This document shows positions 47,699 through 55,198 of a stretch of 64,000 bases of DNA, one piece after another. The notes beneath the pieces are model-generated. The model saw only the letters and a list, made by a program, of their open reading frames with translations, was not told the origin of the DNA and searched no databases. The stretch covers positions 1,612,001 to 1,676,000 of the forward strand of contig NZ_CP107903.1 of NCBI RefSeq assembly GCF_036013955.1. The letters run 5' to 3'. The position numbers and the translations under genes are program-made. Within the stretch, counting starts at the first letter, position 1. Each line of letters starts with the position of its first letter. The stretch comes from Streptomyces sp. NBC_00459 (GTDB taxonomy: Bacteria > Actinomycetota > Actinomycetes > Streptomycetales > Streptomycetaceae).

Positions 47699-47770
47699 TG
47701 GGCGATACTGGGTTCGAACCAGTGACCTCTTCGGTGTGAACGAAGCGCTCTCCCACTGAGCTAATCGCCC
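47699..47770 (-). tRNA. tRNA-Val (CAC), second copy
   Basis: Same sequence as the copy at 37524-37595, including six flanking bases. Anticodon CAC. A -10-like TAATGT lies at 47789-47784 on the minus strand; no good -35 is seen. Its terminator differs from that of the first copy. Confidence 0.97.
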
Positions 47771-47824
47771 GGACGCAGGGAGAACATTACCCCATGTCAG
47801 GGGGTGCCCCGGACACTCGCAGGA

Positions 47825-48277
47825 TCACTGATCCTTGATGTTCCAGGGCATTTCCAGCCCGAACTTCCACAGGTAGATTCCGACGAGAACCGCCACTATC
47901 AGCAGACCGATGGTCACCAGGATGATGTTGCGGCGACGCACCCTGGGGTCGAGTGCACGCTGTGTCGCCACGGTGACCTTGCGCTTCGTCCAGCGCAGCA
48001 CCAGCTGGGCCCAGACGAACTCGGTCGCCCAGATCGCCATACCGCCGAAGATCACCAGCCAGCCCGGCCCGGGCAGCGGCAGCATGACGACGCCGGCACC
48101 CACCACCGCGAGGCCCACGACGAACACGCCGACCTGCCAGCTCACGTGCAGCATGCGGCGTGCCTTGATGAATTCCGGCGCCCTCGACCCGAGCTCACGC
48201 TCGCCCGCGGCATCACCGGCCCCGGCCTCATCTGGTGTCACGACAGCCTCGACGGGCTTGTCACTCCCCGTATTCAT
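47825..48277 (-). CDS. PGPGW-motif membrane protein (TIGR02611 type)
   Basis: A 150-residue protein with a soluble acidic N-terminus, two central helices around LPLPGPGWLVIFGGM (the PGPGW signature) and a last helix near the C-terminus (NIILVTIGLLIVAVLVGIYL). Function unknown. ATG at 48277 (MNTGSDKPVE). It is divergent from ssgB, as in other streptomycetes to my knowledge. Confidence 0.85.
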   Translation of the reverse strand: MNTGSDKPVEAVVTPDEAGAGDAAGERELGSRAPEFIKARRMLHVSWQVGVFVVGLAVVGAGVVMLPLPGPGWLVIFGGMAIWATEFVWAQLVLRWTKRKVTVATQRALDPRVRRRNIILVTIGLLIVAVLVGIYLWKFGLEMPWNIKDQ

Positions 48278-48468
48278 ACAGCCAAACCCTACCGGACAGA
48301 AACCGGTCACCGGAATGGTCGTAGCCGACGAACCGGTCGTCGGCCGGAAGAGTTACGTAAAGGCACGCAAAACACTCAGAGGGGTTTACAACGACACCGT
48401 AGGTGGCATGTCGATTTCGCCGACGTGCGAATCCCCGAGCGCACACTGAGCGAAAGGCCTTGGCGCTT
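48278..48468 (+). promoter_or_regulatory. ssgB upstream region
   Basis: 191 bases between divergent genes. GGGGTTTAC at 48381-48389 followed about 12 bases on by GGTGGCAT is a possible SigB-like (SigH) promoter, the type reported for ssgB in S. coelicolor. AT-richer than its surroundings. Assignment is tentative. Confidence 0.4.
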
Positions 48469-48882
48469 ATGAACACCACGGTCAGCTGCGAGCTGCACCT
48501 GCGCCTCGTTGTGTCGAGCGAGTCCTCACTGCCCGTTCCCGCAGGACTGCGGTATGACACGGCCGATCCCTACGCCGTGCACGCCACCTTCCACACCGGA
48601 GCCGAGGAAACCGTCGAGTGGGTGTTCGCCCGCGACTTGCTCGCGGAGGGCCTCCACCGGCCCACCGGCACCGGTGACGTCCGAGTCTGGCCGTCCCGGA
48701 GCCACGGTCAGGGCGTTGTCTGCATCGCTCTCAGCTCCCCAGAGGGCGAGGCCCTGCTCGAAGCCCCCGCACGAGCCCTGGAGTCCTTCCTGAAGCGAAC
48801 GGACGCCGCCGTGCCACCCGGCACGGAACACCGCCACTTCGACCTCGACCAGGAACTGTCACACATCCTGGCGGAAAGCTAG
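48469..48882 (+). CDS. ssgB: Sporulation-specific cell division protein SsgB
   Basis: SALP protein that, with SsgA, localises first to future septum sites in aerial hyphae and recruits FtsZ. The 137-residue protein (MNTTVSCELHLRLVVSSESS) matches SsgB almost perfectly from memory, including EETVEWVFARDLLAEGLHRP and the C-terminal DLDQELSHILAES. ATG at 48469 after GAAAGG. A strong terminator follows. Its presence marks the organism as a sporulating streptomycete. Confidence 0.97.
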   Translation: MNTTVSCELHLRLVVSSESSLPVPAGLRYDTADPYAVHATFHTGAEETVEWVFARDLLAEGLHRPTGTGDVRVWPSRSHGQGVVCIALSSPEGEALLEAPARALESFLKRTDAAVPPGTEHRHFDLDQELSHILAES

Positions 48883-48955
48883 GACGAGGACCCCACTGAG
48901 CCGCCCGGCGCCGTCCACTCGGGGAGACGGCTCGGGTCACAACCGCATATGGCAC

Positions 48956-48995
48956 ACCGCCGCCGCCCCGCGGGTTTCCGTGGGGCGGCGGCGGT
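48956..48995. terminator. Terminator after ssgB
   Basis: ACCGCCGCCGCCCCGCGG (48956-48973) and CCGTGGGGCGGCGGCGGT (48978-48995) form an 18-bp stem with one wobble and a GTTT loop. Confidence 0.85.
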
Positions 48996-49134
48996 GCGTC
49001 CGCGTGTCCTCCCGGGCCGCTGCCCCGACCCCGCAAAGGCCGACGCCCACCTCCGTCGCTGTGAGCCACTACCATCGGCCAGCATCGGCGGGCGGGTGCC
49101 CGCCCGACCGCCCAGGCAGGCCAGGGAGAGCAAC

Positions 49135-49692
49135 GTGCTGATCACCCACGACACCCGGTGCGCCCTCGACGCCGTGGTCGATCTGGTGAACACCGCGCCG
49201 GAGGACGACTCGGCGGACGGACTGCCCGATGTCGACGCGCTCGAAGGTTTCGTACGAAAGCACAAGATCAGCGACATCGGTGTGCTGTCGGAGTTCGATC
49301 TCGCCGCCGTGCGCAGGATCCGCGGACGGTTCGCCGGGGTGTTCGCGGCGCAGGACGCCCGGACCGCCGCCACGGTCATCAACGAGCTGGTCGCCGCCGC
49401 GGGCACCACCCCCCGGCTCACCGACCACGACGGCTACGACTGGCACGTGCACTACTTCGCCCCCGGCGCGTCCATCGCCGACCATCTCGCCGCCGACTGC
49501 GGGATGGCCCTCGCGTTCTTCGTGGTCGCCGGCGAGCAGGAGCGGCTGCGCCGGTGCGAGGCCCCGGACTGCCGGCACGCCTTCGTCGACGTCTCCCGCA
49601 ACCGGTCACGCCGCTACTGCGACAGCCGAACCTGTGGAAACCGGCTTCATGTGGCGGCCTACCGGGCGCGCCGCAAGGAGTCGGCGGGCTGA
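49135..49692 (+). CDS. CGNR zinc-finger (ABATE) protein
   Basis: A 185-residue protein with an ABATE-type N-terminal ligand-binding region (LITHDTRCALDAVVDLVNT) and a C-terminal CGNR zinc finger (RRCEAPDCRHAFVDVSRNRS then YCDSRTCGNRLHVAAYR). The four cysteines and the CGNR motif are intact. Members are putative stress-linked transcription regulators. GTG at 49135 follows AGGGAGAG. Alone on the plus strand after the ssgB terminator. Confidence 0.9.
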   Translation: MLITHDTRCALDAVVDLVNTAPEDDSADGLPDVDALEGFVRKHKISDIGVLSEFDLAAVRRIRGRFAGVFAAQDARTAATVINELVAAAGTTPRLTDHDGYDWHVHYFAPGASIADHLAADCGMALAFFVVAGEQERLRRCEAPDCRHAFVDVSRNRSRRYCDSRTCGNRLHVAAYRARRKESAG

Positions 49693-49762
49693 CGGGCAGA
49701 GGACCCGACCCTGATGCTGACGCAGCCCCCGGCGGATGGCGCCGGGGACTGGCGTGTACAGC

Positions 49763-49915
49763 TCACAGCAACAGCAGATCATGCAACGAAGCCATGAGCA
49801 GCAGACACCCGATCACCGCAAGGAAGATCATCAGCGGTGGCTGGGAAAGGGCGAAGAGGCACCCGCGAGGCTCGTCCTTCGACGGCACGGCCTCGCTCTG
49901 TGTTGTGTCCAGCAT
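49763..49915 (-). CDS. Small membrane protein, 50 aa
   Basis: Read directly from the sequence: ATG at 49915, TGA at 49763-49765. The product starts MLDTTQSEAVPSKDEPRGCL and ends with a single hydrophobic helix (PPLMIFLAVIGCLLLMASLH, then DLLLL). A charged head of about 20 residues precedes the helix. No clear ribosome binding site beyond GGCGAG directly before ATG. The frame shows protein-like composition, the rival frames here do not. I think it is conserved in streptomycetes, without a known role. Confidence 0.65.
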   Translation of the reverse strand: MLDTTQSEAVPSKDEPRGCLFALSQPPLMIFLAVIGCLLLMASLHDLLLL

Positions 49916-50102
49916 CTCGCCGCGATGATGACGCAGCCGACACCCTCTACGCGATCAACACGCCCGGAATGAGCGGTAGTTCGCCGAATTCCGTAATGTC
50001 CGCAGCGAGTCATGATCGCTTCCGAGCGACCTCCGTCGCCTCCGGGTCGATTGTGTCGTTTCAGTACGTCGGCTGTCGTACCCCGTCATACACGGAGCTT
50101 CT

Positions 50103-50558
50103 TCATATGCCGTGCTTCTTCAGGATCGCCTCGATGTCGCTGAAGTCGTCCCCGGCACCGCCACCGCGCGGCTTGGCCGTGGGCTGGGCCTCCGGGCGGG
50201 AGGCCTTGCCCCGCCCCTGTCCCAGCGAGGGCGCGGAGGCCGCAGGAGCCACCGCTTCGCGCTGCGCGGTCTGTATGTCCCCGCGCTCCATCCGGGTGCC
50301 ACCCCTTCGCCGCTCCACCGCGCGGGTGGTCACGAAGAGCAGCCAGGCGCCGCCGAGCACGCCGAAGCCCGCCCACGCGGAGGGACTGAAGGCGGTGTCG
50401 GCCACCCAACCGACCACCCCCGTCATCACCAGGCCGATGGGAACCAGCGAGTACGCGGCGATACGGGCAGCCGCGAGAAAACGCTTGCGGTACGCCGTGA
50501 CCACCGCGATGCCCAGGCCGGCCACGGAGACGGCGGAACAGACGGTCTCGGCAATCAT
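50103..50558 (-). CDS. Small membrane protein of unknown function
   Basis: A 151-residue protein with two or three N-terminal helices (MIAETVCSAVSVAGLGIAVV; RIAAYSLVPIGLVMTGVVGW; AGFGVLGGAWLLFVTTRAVE), then a disordered soluble tail ending DDFSDIEAILKKHGI. ATG at 50558 follows GGAGG at ideal spacing. Divergent from the DsbA-like gene. Often mislabelled in databases; I give no function. Confidence 0.8.
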   Translation of the reverse strand: MIAETVCSAVSVAGLGIAVVTAYRKRFLAAARIAAYSLVPIGLVMTGVVGWVADTAFSPSAWAGFGVLGGAWLLFVTTRAVERRRGGTRMERGDIQTAQREAVAPAASAPSLGQGRGKASRPEAQPTAKPRGGGAGDDFSDIEAILKKHGI

Positions 50559-50737
50559 CCGGACCTCCAGGCAGGGTTCGGTCGCGCAGGTGCGCTTCGT
50601 CCCTTCCATCCTGCACCGCCCGGTCCCCCGGATGCCATGCTCCGTCCCGACATCAGGGACATCTCCGGGTCGGCTCATCCACAGGTCCCGGTGACCCTCG
50701 TACGACGGACCCTGCCGCGGCTGGGAAACTGGTGCCC

Positions 50738-51280
50738 ATGAGCGACTCCTCCCCCGCGCCCGCCGGCGCTCCCGCCCCGGCCTCCGTCCCCGTACTCGAG
50801 GTCTGGTGCGAGCTCCAGTGCCCGGACTGCCGTACCGCCCTGGACGACGTGAGCGCCCTGCGTGCCCGTTACGGCGACCGGCTGGAGCTGCGGCTGCGGC
50901 ACTTCCCGCTGGAGCGGCACAAGCACGCCTTCGCCGCCGCACAGGCCGCCGAGGAGGCGGCGGAGCAGGGGCAGGCGTGGCCGTACGTCGAGGCCGTGCT
51001 CGGCCGGGTCGAGGAGCTGGACCGCAGGGGCGAACCCTTCCTGGTCGAGGTGGCCGGCGAACTCGGCCTGGACGCCGAGGAGTTCGACACCGCGCTGATC
51101 GACGGCCGGCACATCCTGATCGTCGACGCCGACCAGGCCGAGGGCAAGGCCATCGGCGTGACCGGCACGCCGACCTACGTCATCGCCGGTGAGGTTCTCG
51201 ACGGCGGCAAGAGTCAGGAAGGGCTGCGGGAAAGGATCGAGGAGATCGTGGACGGGCTGCTGGCCGGGCCGGACGCCTGA
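50738..51280 (+). CDS. DsbA-family thioredoxin-fold protein
   Basis: A 180-residue protein with a CPDC active site (WCELQCPDCRTAL), a helical insert and the cis-proline loop GVTGTPTYVIAG. There is no signal peptide, so it is probably cytoplasmic, closer to FrnE/2-hydroxychromene-isomerase-like DsbA proteins than to exported DsbA. ATG at 50738; a GTG two codons earlier is possible. Confidence 0.9.
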   Translation: MSDSSPAPAGAPAPASVPVLEVWCELQCPDCRTALDDVSALRARYGDRLELRLRHFPLERHKHAFAAAQAAEEAAEQGQAWPYVEAVLGRVEELDRRGEPFLVEVAGELGLDAEEFDTALIDGRHILIVDADQAEGKAIGVTGTPTYVIAGEVLDGGKSQEGLRERIEEIVDGLLAGPDA

Positions 51281-51314
51281 CGCAGTCCGTGCCCGGAGGC
51301 GGCGGGCCGCCGGC

Positions 51315-52139
51315 CTACAGCAGGTCCTTGTACATGTGGCGGGTCACCGTCTCGTAGCCCAACGACTCGTAGAGCCGTTCGGCCGGGCTGTTGCCGGCGA
51401 AGACGTTCAGGGAGATCGCCGGCCGGCCGGCCTCGATCGCCTGGGCCTCCGCCAGGAGCATGAGGGCGCGGCCGTGGCCTCTCCCCCGGTGTTCCGCGTC
51501 GGCCTCGACCTTGTACACAAAGGCCGAGCCCTCGCGGGAGCCCAGCCACAGAGTGCCGACGCGGGTGCCCTCGTGTTCCAGGACGCTGAGTGTCATGCCC
51601 TCGCTGGCCACGCCCTGCGCCAGCATCCGCTCGTGGTCCTGCTTCGCCTTGGCGTGCGCCTCGGCGGCCGGCACTCCCCGCTCGATCCAGCTCTCCGCGT
51701 AGTCCAGCCTGCCCGCCGCCTCCCACACCACGAACTCGGCCTCCGTCATGGGGCGGCCAAGGCTTCCGGCAGGCAGTTCGGGCGGGACGGCCCCGAGCGC
51801 CTTGTCCATACGACGGTTGCGCAGCACGTAGCCGAGCGCGGTCGCGAGCCGCAGAGCCGCTGGTGCGTCGCCCGGGACGGACGCCTCGATGCGGCGGCAG
51901 CCCCAGCCGCGTGCCACCTCCTCCGCGGCGAGCGCGGCCACCGTGGCCCGGCCGCGCCGACGGTCGGGTTCGTCGACGCGGAGGTCAAGGATCTTCGCCA
52001 CCGAGTCCCCGAAGTCGGGGTCGGTGCCCAGGTGTATCGCGCCGACGGGACGGCTGTTCACGCACACCTGGTATCGGCGTGAACGCGTCCCGTCGGCCTC
52101 GCGCTGGAGCGGCTCGGTCGGCCGCAGGGTGGTGGTCAT
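51315..52139 (-). CDS. Tandem GNAT N-acetyltransferase
   Basis: A 274-residue protein made of two GNAT domains. The first (about 1-120) has RRGRATVAALAAEEVARGWG in the acetyl-CoA loop position; the second (about 145-274) has the intact loop AEHRGRGHGRALMLLAEAQA and NVFAGNSPAERLYESLGYET. The second is the likelier active site. Substrate unknown. ATG at 52139. Confidence 0.88.
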   Translation of the reverse strand: MTTTLRPTEPLQREADGTRSRRYQVCVNSRPVGAIHLGTDPDFGDSVAKILDLRVDEPDRRRGRATVAALAAEEVARGWGCRRIEASVPGDAPAALRLATALGYVLRNRRMDKALGAVPPELPAGSLGRPMTEAEFVVWEAAGRLDYAESWIERGVPAAEAHAKAKQDHERMLAQGVASEGMTLSVLEHEGTRVGTLWLGSREGSAFVYKVEADAEHRGRGHGRALMLLAEAQAIEAGRPAISLNVFAGNSPAERLYESLGYETVTRHMYKDLL

Positions 52140-52212
52140 CAGGGGTGTTCTACCCGCTGCGGAGCCCGACGTCAGCCGAATACTTTCGGCTTGCCTCGCT
52201 CCCGCGCCTCGA

Positions 52213-53034
52213 TCAGGGATCGAGGTCGTCGCCCGCCCGCTCGTCGAAGACCCGCATCGCCTTGGCCGTCACCGGGCCCGGTGCGTCCGGGAGTCGCCGG
52301 TCGTCGACGCGTCGCACGGCCTGTACGTCCCTCAGGGTGGACGTCAGGAAGATCTCGTCGGCGTCTTCGAGGACGGCGAGCGGCAGGTCGGTCTCCTTGG
52401 CGCCCGTCCACTCGGCGACGAGGGCGCGCGTGACGCCGGCGAGGCAGCCGGAGGCGAGCGGCGGGGTGTGGATCTCGCCGTCCAGGACGACGAAGACGTT
52501 CGACCCCGTCCCCTCGCACAGCTGGCCGACCGTGTTGCCGAACAGCGCCTCGGACGCGCCCTGTTCGCGCGCCCTGGCGAGGGCGACGACGTTCTCGGCG
52601 TACGACGTGGTCTTCAGGCCGGTGACGGCGCCGCGTTCGTTGCGCGTCCAGGGGACCGTGATCACGGCGGTCGCGTCGGGACGCCGGGCGGACTCACCGA
52701 CAGCGACCACCAGGGTCGGGCCGTGCTCCCCCCGGTCGGAGCCGAGGGGGCCGTGACCACCGGTGTAGGTGATGCGCAGACGGCCCAGGGCCATCGGATT
52801 GGCGTCGAGTACGGCCGTACAGGCGCGGCGGAGCTCGTCGAGGTCGGGGTCGGGCAGGCCGAGGCCGCGGGCCGAGCGGGTCAGCCGGTCCAGGTGGCGG
52901 GTGAGTGCGAACGGCCGGCCGTCGACCGCCTTCACCGTCTCGAAGATGCCGTCGCCCACGGTCAGTCCGTGGTCGAACACGGAGACGCGGGCGGTCTCGA
53001 TGTCCTGCAACCCGCCGTCGAGCCATAGCTTCAC
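52213..53034 (-). CDS. pabC: Aminodeoxychorismate lyase (class IV PLP aminotransferase fold)
   Basis: Converts aminodeoxychorismate to p-aminobenzoate. The 273-residue protein starts MKLWLDGGLQ, has FDHGLTVGDGIFET, the PLP lysine in GLKTTSYAENVVALAR and the phosphate-binding EGTGSNVFVV. Identity as lyase over branched-chain or D-amino acid aminotransferase rests on the adjoining pabB with a four-base overlap (GTGA). Confidence 0.88.
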   Translation of the reverse strand: MKLWLDGGLQDIETARVSVFDHGLTVGDGIFETVKAVDGRPFALTRHLDRLTRSARGLGLPDPDLDELRRACTAVLDANPMALGRLRITYTGGHGPLGSDRGEHGPTLVVAVGESARRPDATAVITVPWTRNERGAVTGLKTTSYAENVVALARAREQGASEALFGNTVGQLCEGTGSNVFVVLDGEIHTPPLASGCLAGVTRALVAEWTGAKETDLPLAVLEDADEIFLTSTLRDVQAVRRVDDRRLPDAPGPVTAKAMRVFDERAGDDLDP

Positions 53035-54083
53035 GTCAACGTTCCCTCTCCACTGGCCGCATACGTCCCCGACGCTACCGCGAGCAGCCGGGACGCCTTC
53101 AGTTCGGTCTCCCGCCACTCCGCCTCGGGATCCGAACCCCAGGTGATGCCCGCTCCGGTGCCGAAGCGCAGCATGCCGTCGGCCCGGTCGATCCAGAAGG
53201 TGCGGATGCCGACCGCCAGTTCGCCCGTGCCCCGGTCCGCGTCGACCCAGCCGATGCCTCCGCAGTACGGTCCCCGGGGTGCCGTCTCCAGGGCGTCGAT
53301 GATCCGCAGGGCGCTCGACTTGGGCGCGCCGGTGACCGAGCCGGGCGGAAAGGCCGCCGCCAGCAGCTCCGGCCAGCCGGTGTGCGGGCGCAGCTCGCCC
53401 CGTACCGTCGACACGAGGTGGACCAGCCCCGGGTGCTTCTCGACGACGCACAGTTCGGGCACGGTCACCGAGCCCGTCGCGCAGACGCGGCCGATGTCGT
53501 TGCGGACCAGGTCCACGATCATCACGTTCTCGGCGTAGTCCTTCTCCAGGAGGTCCGCCTCGGTGCGTCCGGTGCCCTTGATCGGGCCCGATTCGACGGT
53601 CCGGCCGACCCGGCGGAGGAAGAGTTCGGGGGACGCGGTGGCGATCTCGACGCCCTGCGCGGGCAGGCGGATCGTTCCTGCATACGGTGCCGGGTTGCCG
53701 TGTGCCAGCAGTGAGGTGAGTGCGTCCACGTCCGCGCCGGACTCCACGGGCGCGGACAGGACCCGGCAGAGGTTCGCCTGATAGACCTCGCCGGTCGCGA
53801 TGTGCTCACGGATCCGGCGCACCCCCGCGGTGTACGCGGCGCGGTCGAGGGACGACGTCCAGTCACCGGCGGCCGGACCCCGCCACCTCCCTGGTCCCGA
53901 CTGCGGCGCGGGCACCGCCTCCTCTCGTACGTCCCGGAAGCGGGCGCAGGTCAGACGGCCGCCGTAGTCAGCGGACACGGCCCAGAAACCGGTGGAGTCG
54001 AGAGCCGCGGGGTCGCTGGTGACATCGAGGAGACCGGTGGCGACGAGACCGCCGAAGCGGGCGAGAGGAGCGAGATCGGACAC
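53031..54083 (-). CDS. pabB: Aminodeoxychorismate synthase component I (chorismate-binding)
   Basis: Aminates chorismate. The 350-residue enzyme has the PabB-diagnostic nucleophile lysine in GPIKGTGR (anthranilate synthases have Ala there), ENVMIVDLVRNDIGRV and GSVTGAPKSSALRIID. It is short at the N-terminus compared with E. coli PabB and is not fused to a PabA glutaminase; that subunit must come from elsewhere. GTG at 54083 is a weakly supported start. It is coupled to pabC. Confidence 0.9.
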   Translation of the reverse strand: MSDLAPLARFGGLVATGLLDVTSDPAALDSTGFWAVSADYGGRLTCARFRDVREEAVPAPQSGPGRWRGPAAGDWTSSLDRAAYTAGVRRIREHIATGEVYQANLCRVLSAPVESGADVDALTSLLAHGNPAPYAGTIRLPAQGVEIATASPELFLRRVGRTVESGPIKGTGRTEADLLEKDYAENVMIVDLVRNDIGRVCATGSVTVPELCVVEKHPGLVHLVSTVRGELRPHTGWPELLAAAFPPGSVTGAPKSSALRIIDALETAPRGPYCGGIGWVDADRGTGELAVGIRTFWIDRADGMLRFGTGAGITWGSDPEAEWRETELKASRLLAVASGTYAASGEGTLT

Positions 54084-54169
54084 ACCGCCGAGTCTATGGC
54101 GGGTGTCCTGCGGGTGCCCTGACCACGTCTTCGAGCAGGCACAGCGCAGCACGCTGCACAAACGCGTTT

Positions 54170-54197
54170 TTGTGCTGGCCCCGGAATCCGCTAGAGT
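54170..54197 (+). promoter_or_regulatory. Promoter of the tRNA array
   Basis: TTGTGC (54170-54175), 16-base spacer, TAGAGT (54192-54197); start near 54204, 35 bases before tRNA-Gly. GCACAAA (54156-54162) and TTTGTGC (54169-54175) form an inverted repeat over the -35. Confidence 0.75.
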
Positions 54198-54238
54198 TCA
54201 ACTCGTCGCCGGGACGCGAGAGCGCCTCGAAACGACAT

Positions 54239-54311
54239 GCGGACGTAGCTCAGTTGGTAGAGCGCAACCTTGCCAAGGTTGAGGTCGCCAGTTCGAACCT
54301 GGTCGTCCGCT
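54239..54311 (+). tRNA. tRNA-Gly (GCC)
   Basis: Acceptor GCGGACG/CGTCCGC, anticodon arm CAACC-TTGCCAA-GGTTG (anticodon GCC), T arm with GTTCGAACC. 73 bases including discriminator. First of the array. Confidence 0.97.
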
Positions 54312-54350
54312 CGTAGGAAGAGGGGGATCTTCCCGAACCCCCGCACTCCT

Positions 54351-54424
54351 GGTGGAGTGGCCGAGAGGCGAGGCAACGGCCTGCAAAGCCGTCTACACGG
54401 GTTCAAATCCCGTCTCCACCTCCA
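54351..54424 (+). tRNA. tRNA-Cys (GCA)
   Basis: Acceptor GGTGGAG/CTCCACC, anticodon arm ACGGC-CTGCAAA-GCCGT (anticodon GCA), T arm GGGTTCAAATCCC, discriminator T, and an encoded CCA (54422-54424), the only one in the array. Confidence 0.97.
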
Positions 54425-54425
54425 A

Positions 54426-54497
54426 GGACGATTAGCTCAGCGGGAGAGCGCTTCCCTGACACGGAAGAGGTCACTGGTTCAATCCCAGTATCGTCCA
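54426..54497 (+). tRNA. tRNA-Val (GAC), copy 1
   Basis: Acceptor GGACGAT/ATCGTCC, anticodon arm CTTCC-CTGACAC-GGAAG (anticodon GAC), T loop GGTTCAATCCC. 72 bases. Confidence 0.97.
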
Positions 54498-54532
54498 CTG
54501 GTCCGCAAGGACCTTGATCCGCAAGGGTCCCC

Positions 54533-54604
54533 GCGCGATTAGCTCAGCGGGAGAGCGCTTCCCTGACACGGAAGAGGTCACTGGTTCAATCCCAGTATCG
54601 CGCA
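54533..54604 (+). tRNA. tRNA-Val (GAC), copy 2 with altered acceptor
   Basis: Body identical to copies 1 and 3, but the acceptor is GCGCGAT/ATCGCGC: positions 2 and 3 changed with compensating changes at 70 and 71, so pairing is kept. Confidence 0.97.
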
Positions 54605-54645
54605 CGCAGTAATCACGAATCGCGGCCTTCGGGTCGTGACCCCGA

Positions 54646-54717
54646 GGACGATTAGCTCAGCGGGAGAGCGCTTCCCTGACACGGAAGAGGTCACTGGTTC
54701 AATCCCAGTATCGTCCA
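54646..54717 (+). tRNA. tRNA-Val (GAC), copy 3
   Basis: Identical to copy 1 in all 72 bases. Last tRNA of the array, directly before the terminator. Confidence 0.97.
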
Positions 54718-54718
54718 C

Positions 54719-54770
54719 ACACCGAAGAAGCCCCCGGCCGTCTCGTACGGCAGGGGGCTTCTTCGTGTTT
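54719..54770 (+). terminator. Terminator of the tRNA array
   Basis: GAAGAAGCCCCC pairs with GGGGGCTTCTTC, continued by ACAC/GTGT with one bulge, then TTT. The upper part of the stem has GGCCGT/ACGGC. A strong intrinsic terminator. Confidence 0.9.
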
Positions 54771-54799
54771 CAGCCAGTCGTTCCAGTCAGTCGTTCCGG

Positions 54800-55096
54800 T
54801 CAGCTGGAGAACAGCATGTGGCCGAAGCTCTTGTGGCGCTTGTTGCCGTGGTGACCGCCATGGCCTCCGTAGTGGCCGCCCTGCGGGGCGCCCCAGGCGG
54901 GTGCGGGAGCGGCCGGGTAACCCTGTGGGGCAGGGGGCGGCGGCGCGGCGGGGCCCGACCACTGGGACTCCACGCGGGTCAGCGCCTCCAGCTCGCCGTA
55001 GTCGAGGAAGATCCCCCGGCAACCGCTGCACTGCTCGATCTGGACTCCGTTGCGGTTGTACGTGTGCATCGGCGCATGGCACTTCGGACACTGCAT
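54800..55096 (-). CDS. TFIIB-type zinc ribbon protein
   Basis: A 98-residue protein whose first 45 residues form a zinc ribbon (MQCPKCHAPMHTYNR; EQCSGCRGIFLDYGELEALT) of the zf-TFIIB/YjbC-like family, with two CxxC pairs. The rest is a Pro/Ala then Gly/His-rich tail (QGGHYGGHGGHHGNKRHK) that may bind metal. The function is unknown. ATG at 55096. Confidence 0.88.
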   Translation of the reverse strand: MQCPKCHAPMHTYNRNGVQIEQCSGCRGIFLDYGELEALTRVESQWSGPAAPPPPAPQGYPAAPAPAWGAPQGGHYGGHGGHHGNKRHKSFGHMLFSS

Positions 55097-55198
55097 GCTC
55101 GGCTCAACTCCTCGCCGTCGGTACTGCTTCTCGGTTCTTCTTGATCCGGTTTCGCTTCTCGCCAGGACAGACTCGGTCCGGCTCCGGTCGGTTGCACC

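Noticed and set aside
47206..47739. Open frames on both strands between the sugar operon and tRNA-Val
   Set aside because: They overlap the promoter/operator or the tRNA, are Pro/Arg/Gly-rich and have no ribosome sites.
37524..47770. Integrated element using tRNA-Val as attachment site
   Set aside because: No integrase, excisionase, replication or transfer gene lies between the copies, and the repeats are complete tRNA genes with separate terminators.
54239..54717. CRISPR-like array of regular repeats
   Set aside because: The repeated units are tRNA-Val genes with cloverleaf pairing; spacers are of unequal length.
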